Source of the DNA: Azolla pinnata
Lineage: Eukaryota > Streptophyta > Polypodiopsida > Salviniales > Salviniaceae
Direction of reading: 5' to 3'
Length of the DNA stretch: 29,556 nt
Assembly (NCBI GenBank): GCA_037176905.1
Contig: JBBBWG010004603.1
Coordinates: 1 to 29,556, forward strand
Shown here: piece by piece, positions 29,043 to 29,556 of the stretch
Layout: every line of letters starts with the position of its first letter
How positions within the stretch are numbered: position 1 is the stretch's first letter
The notes under the pieces: generated by a model
The model's database searches: none
What the model was told of the DNA's origin: nothing
The model's input: the letters and a program-made list of their open reading frames with translations, nothing else
Made by a program: the position numbers and the translations under genes

Positions 29043-29480
29043 GTCCGACGTCAACTCGGAACTTGGCGACGCGGCTTGTACTCACTCCGGGCAAAGTCGT
29101 AGCACTCGTGTCCACTCCGAGTAGAGTCATGGTTCGCTATGAGGTTCGTGTCCAACTCGACTAGACCACATTCGGGTACACTGTAGTGCAGTCGTACTCA
29201 CCCGTGGTCGTAGTCACCTCGGGCAGAGCTTCAACCCCCGACAAGTCCGATGTCAACTCGGACTTTAGCGACGCGTTTCGTACTCACTCCGGGCAGAGTC
29301 GTGGCACTTGTGTCCACTCCCGGTAGAGCCATGGTTCGCTACGAAATTCGTGTCCAATTCGGTTAGACTACATTCAGGTAGACTGCAGTGCAGTCGTACT
29401 CACCCGTAGTCGTAACCACTCCGGACATAACTTTCGTGAAGTTCGTGTTCAACTCGGCTAGGCCACATTCGGGTAGACTG
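29043..29480 (+). repeat. 202-bp tandem repeat, about 2.2 copies
   Basis: gtccgacgtcaactcgga at 29043 and gtccgatgtcaactcgga at 29245, each followed by ctcactccgggca.agtcgt, gtccactcc, catggttcgcta and gcagtcgtactcacccgt. A partial third copy (ttcaactcggctaggccacattcgggtaga) ends at 29478. The copies are about 85-88 percent alike by eye. The repeat stops exactly where the next LTR begins. Confidence 0.85.
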
Positions 29481-29556
29481 TGTTGGCCGGGATTTTACGG
29501 AATTACGGCGAAGCCGTAATTACGTAATATTACGGAAAATAAGACAGTCGGGAAAA
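29481..29556 (+). mobile_element. Start of an LTR of the 1609 family, running off the window
   Basis: TGTTGGCCGGGATTTTACGG followed by CGTAATTACGTAATATTACGG matches the start of the antisense LTR at 4128 and, less closely, of the LTR at 1609. Only 76 bp are visible. Confidence 0.75.

Overview
The window is nuclear DNA of a land plant. The two intact host genes are both spliced and plant-type: a phytochrome photoreceptor on the + strand (9966-14357, 4 exons, 1168 aa) and 60S ribosomal protein eL6 on the - strand (16779-17929, 4 exons, 234 aa). They converge, with their stop codons about 2.4 kb apart. The phytochrome and the style of the Ty3/gypsy reverse transcriptase suggest a non-seed plant (lycophyte, fern or bryophyte). 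That placement rests on recall of family sequences, not on a search, and is tentative.

Almost everything outside about 9.5-18.2 kb is transposon debris. Left flank (1-8.6 kb): the terminus of a CACTA element (to 507); a decayed antisense reading frame (592-1569); a Ty3/gypsy element reading rightwards (5' LTR 1609-2019, gag, protease, start of RT) whose gag is split by an antisense LTR insertion of its own family with a 5-bp target duplication; then a leftward-reading second gypsy element (LTR 6363-7431 containing a 24-bp minisatellite, plus an integrase C-terminus at 7497-8168); and a chromodomain relic near 8.45-8.6 kb.

Right flank (18.5-29.6 kb): a (GA)n tract, a LINE reverse-transcriptase relic (+), several leftward-reading chromovirus (Ty3/gypsy with chromodomain) fragments between 19.35 and 24.7 kb, a heavily mutated Ty1/copia polyprotein (24.8-28.2 kb, +) interrupted by a 761-bp solo LTR, a copia LTR followed by a tRNA-iMet-type primer binding site (28262-28552), a tandem-repeated leader, and at 29481 the start of another LTR of the same family as the one at 1609.

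Points most worth a second look: (1) three leftward LTRs that do not align share one layout, an antisense tRNA-like A/B-box module, then CATGCA (RY) motifs, then a TATA box, and a fourth site has a similar module. (2) Premature stops in the gypsy and copia coding regions nearly all look like C-to-T changes of CAG, CAA or CGA codons; in the gypsy element 11 of 13 are TAG. (3) Tandem duplications with units of about 164-220 bp (one of 367 bp) recur in at least seven unrelated places, two of them with identical or near-identical copies. All start sites, splice sites and repeat borders were read by eye.
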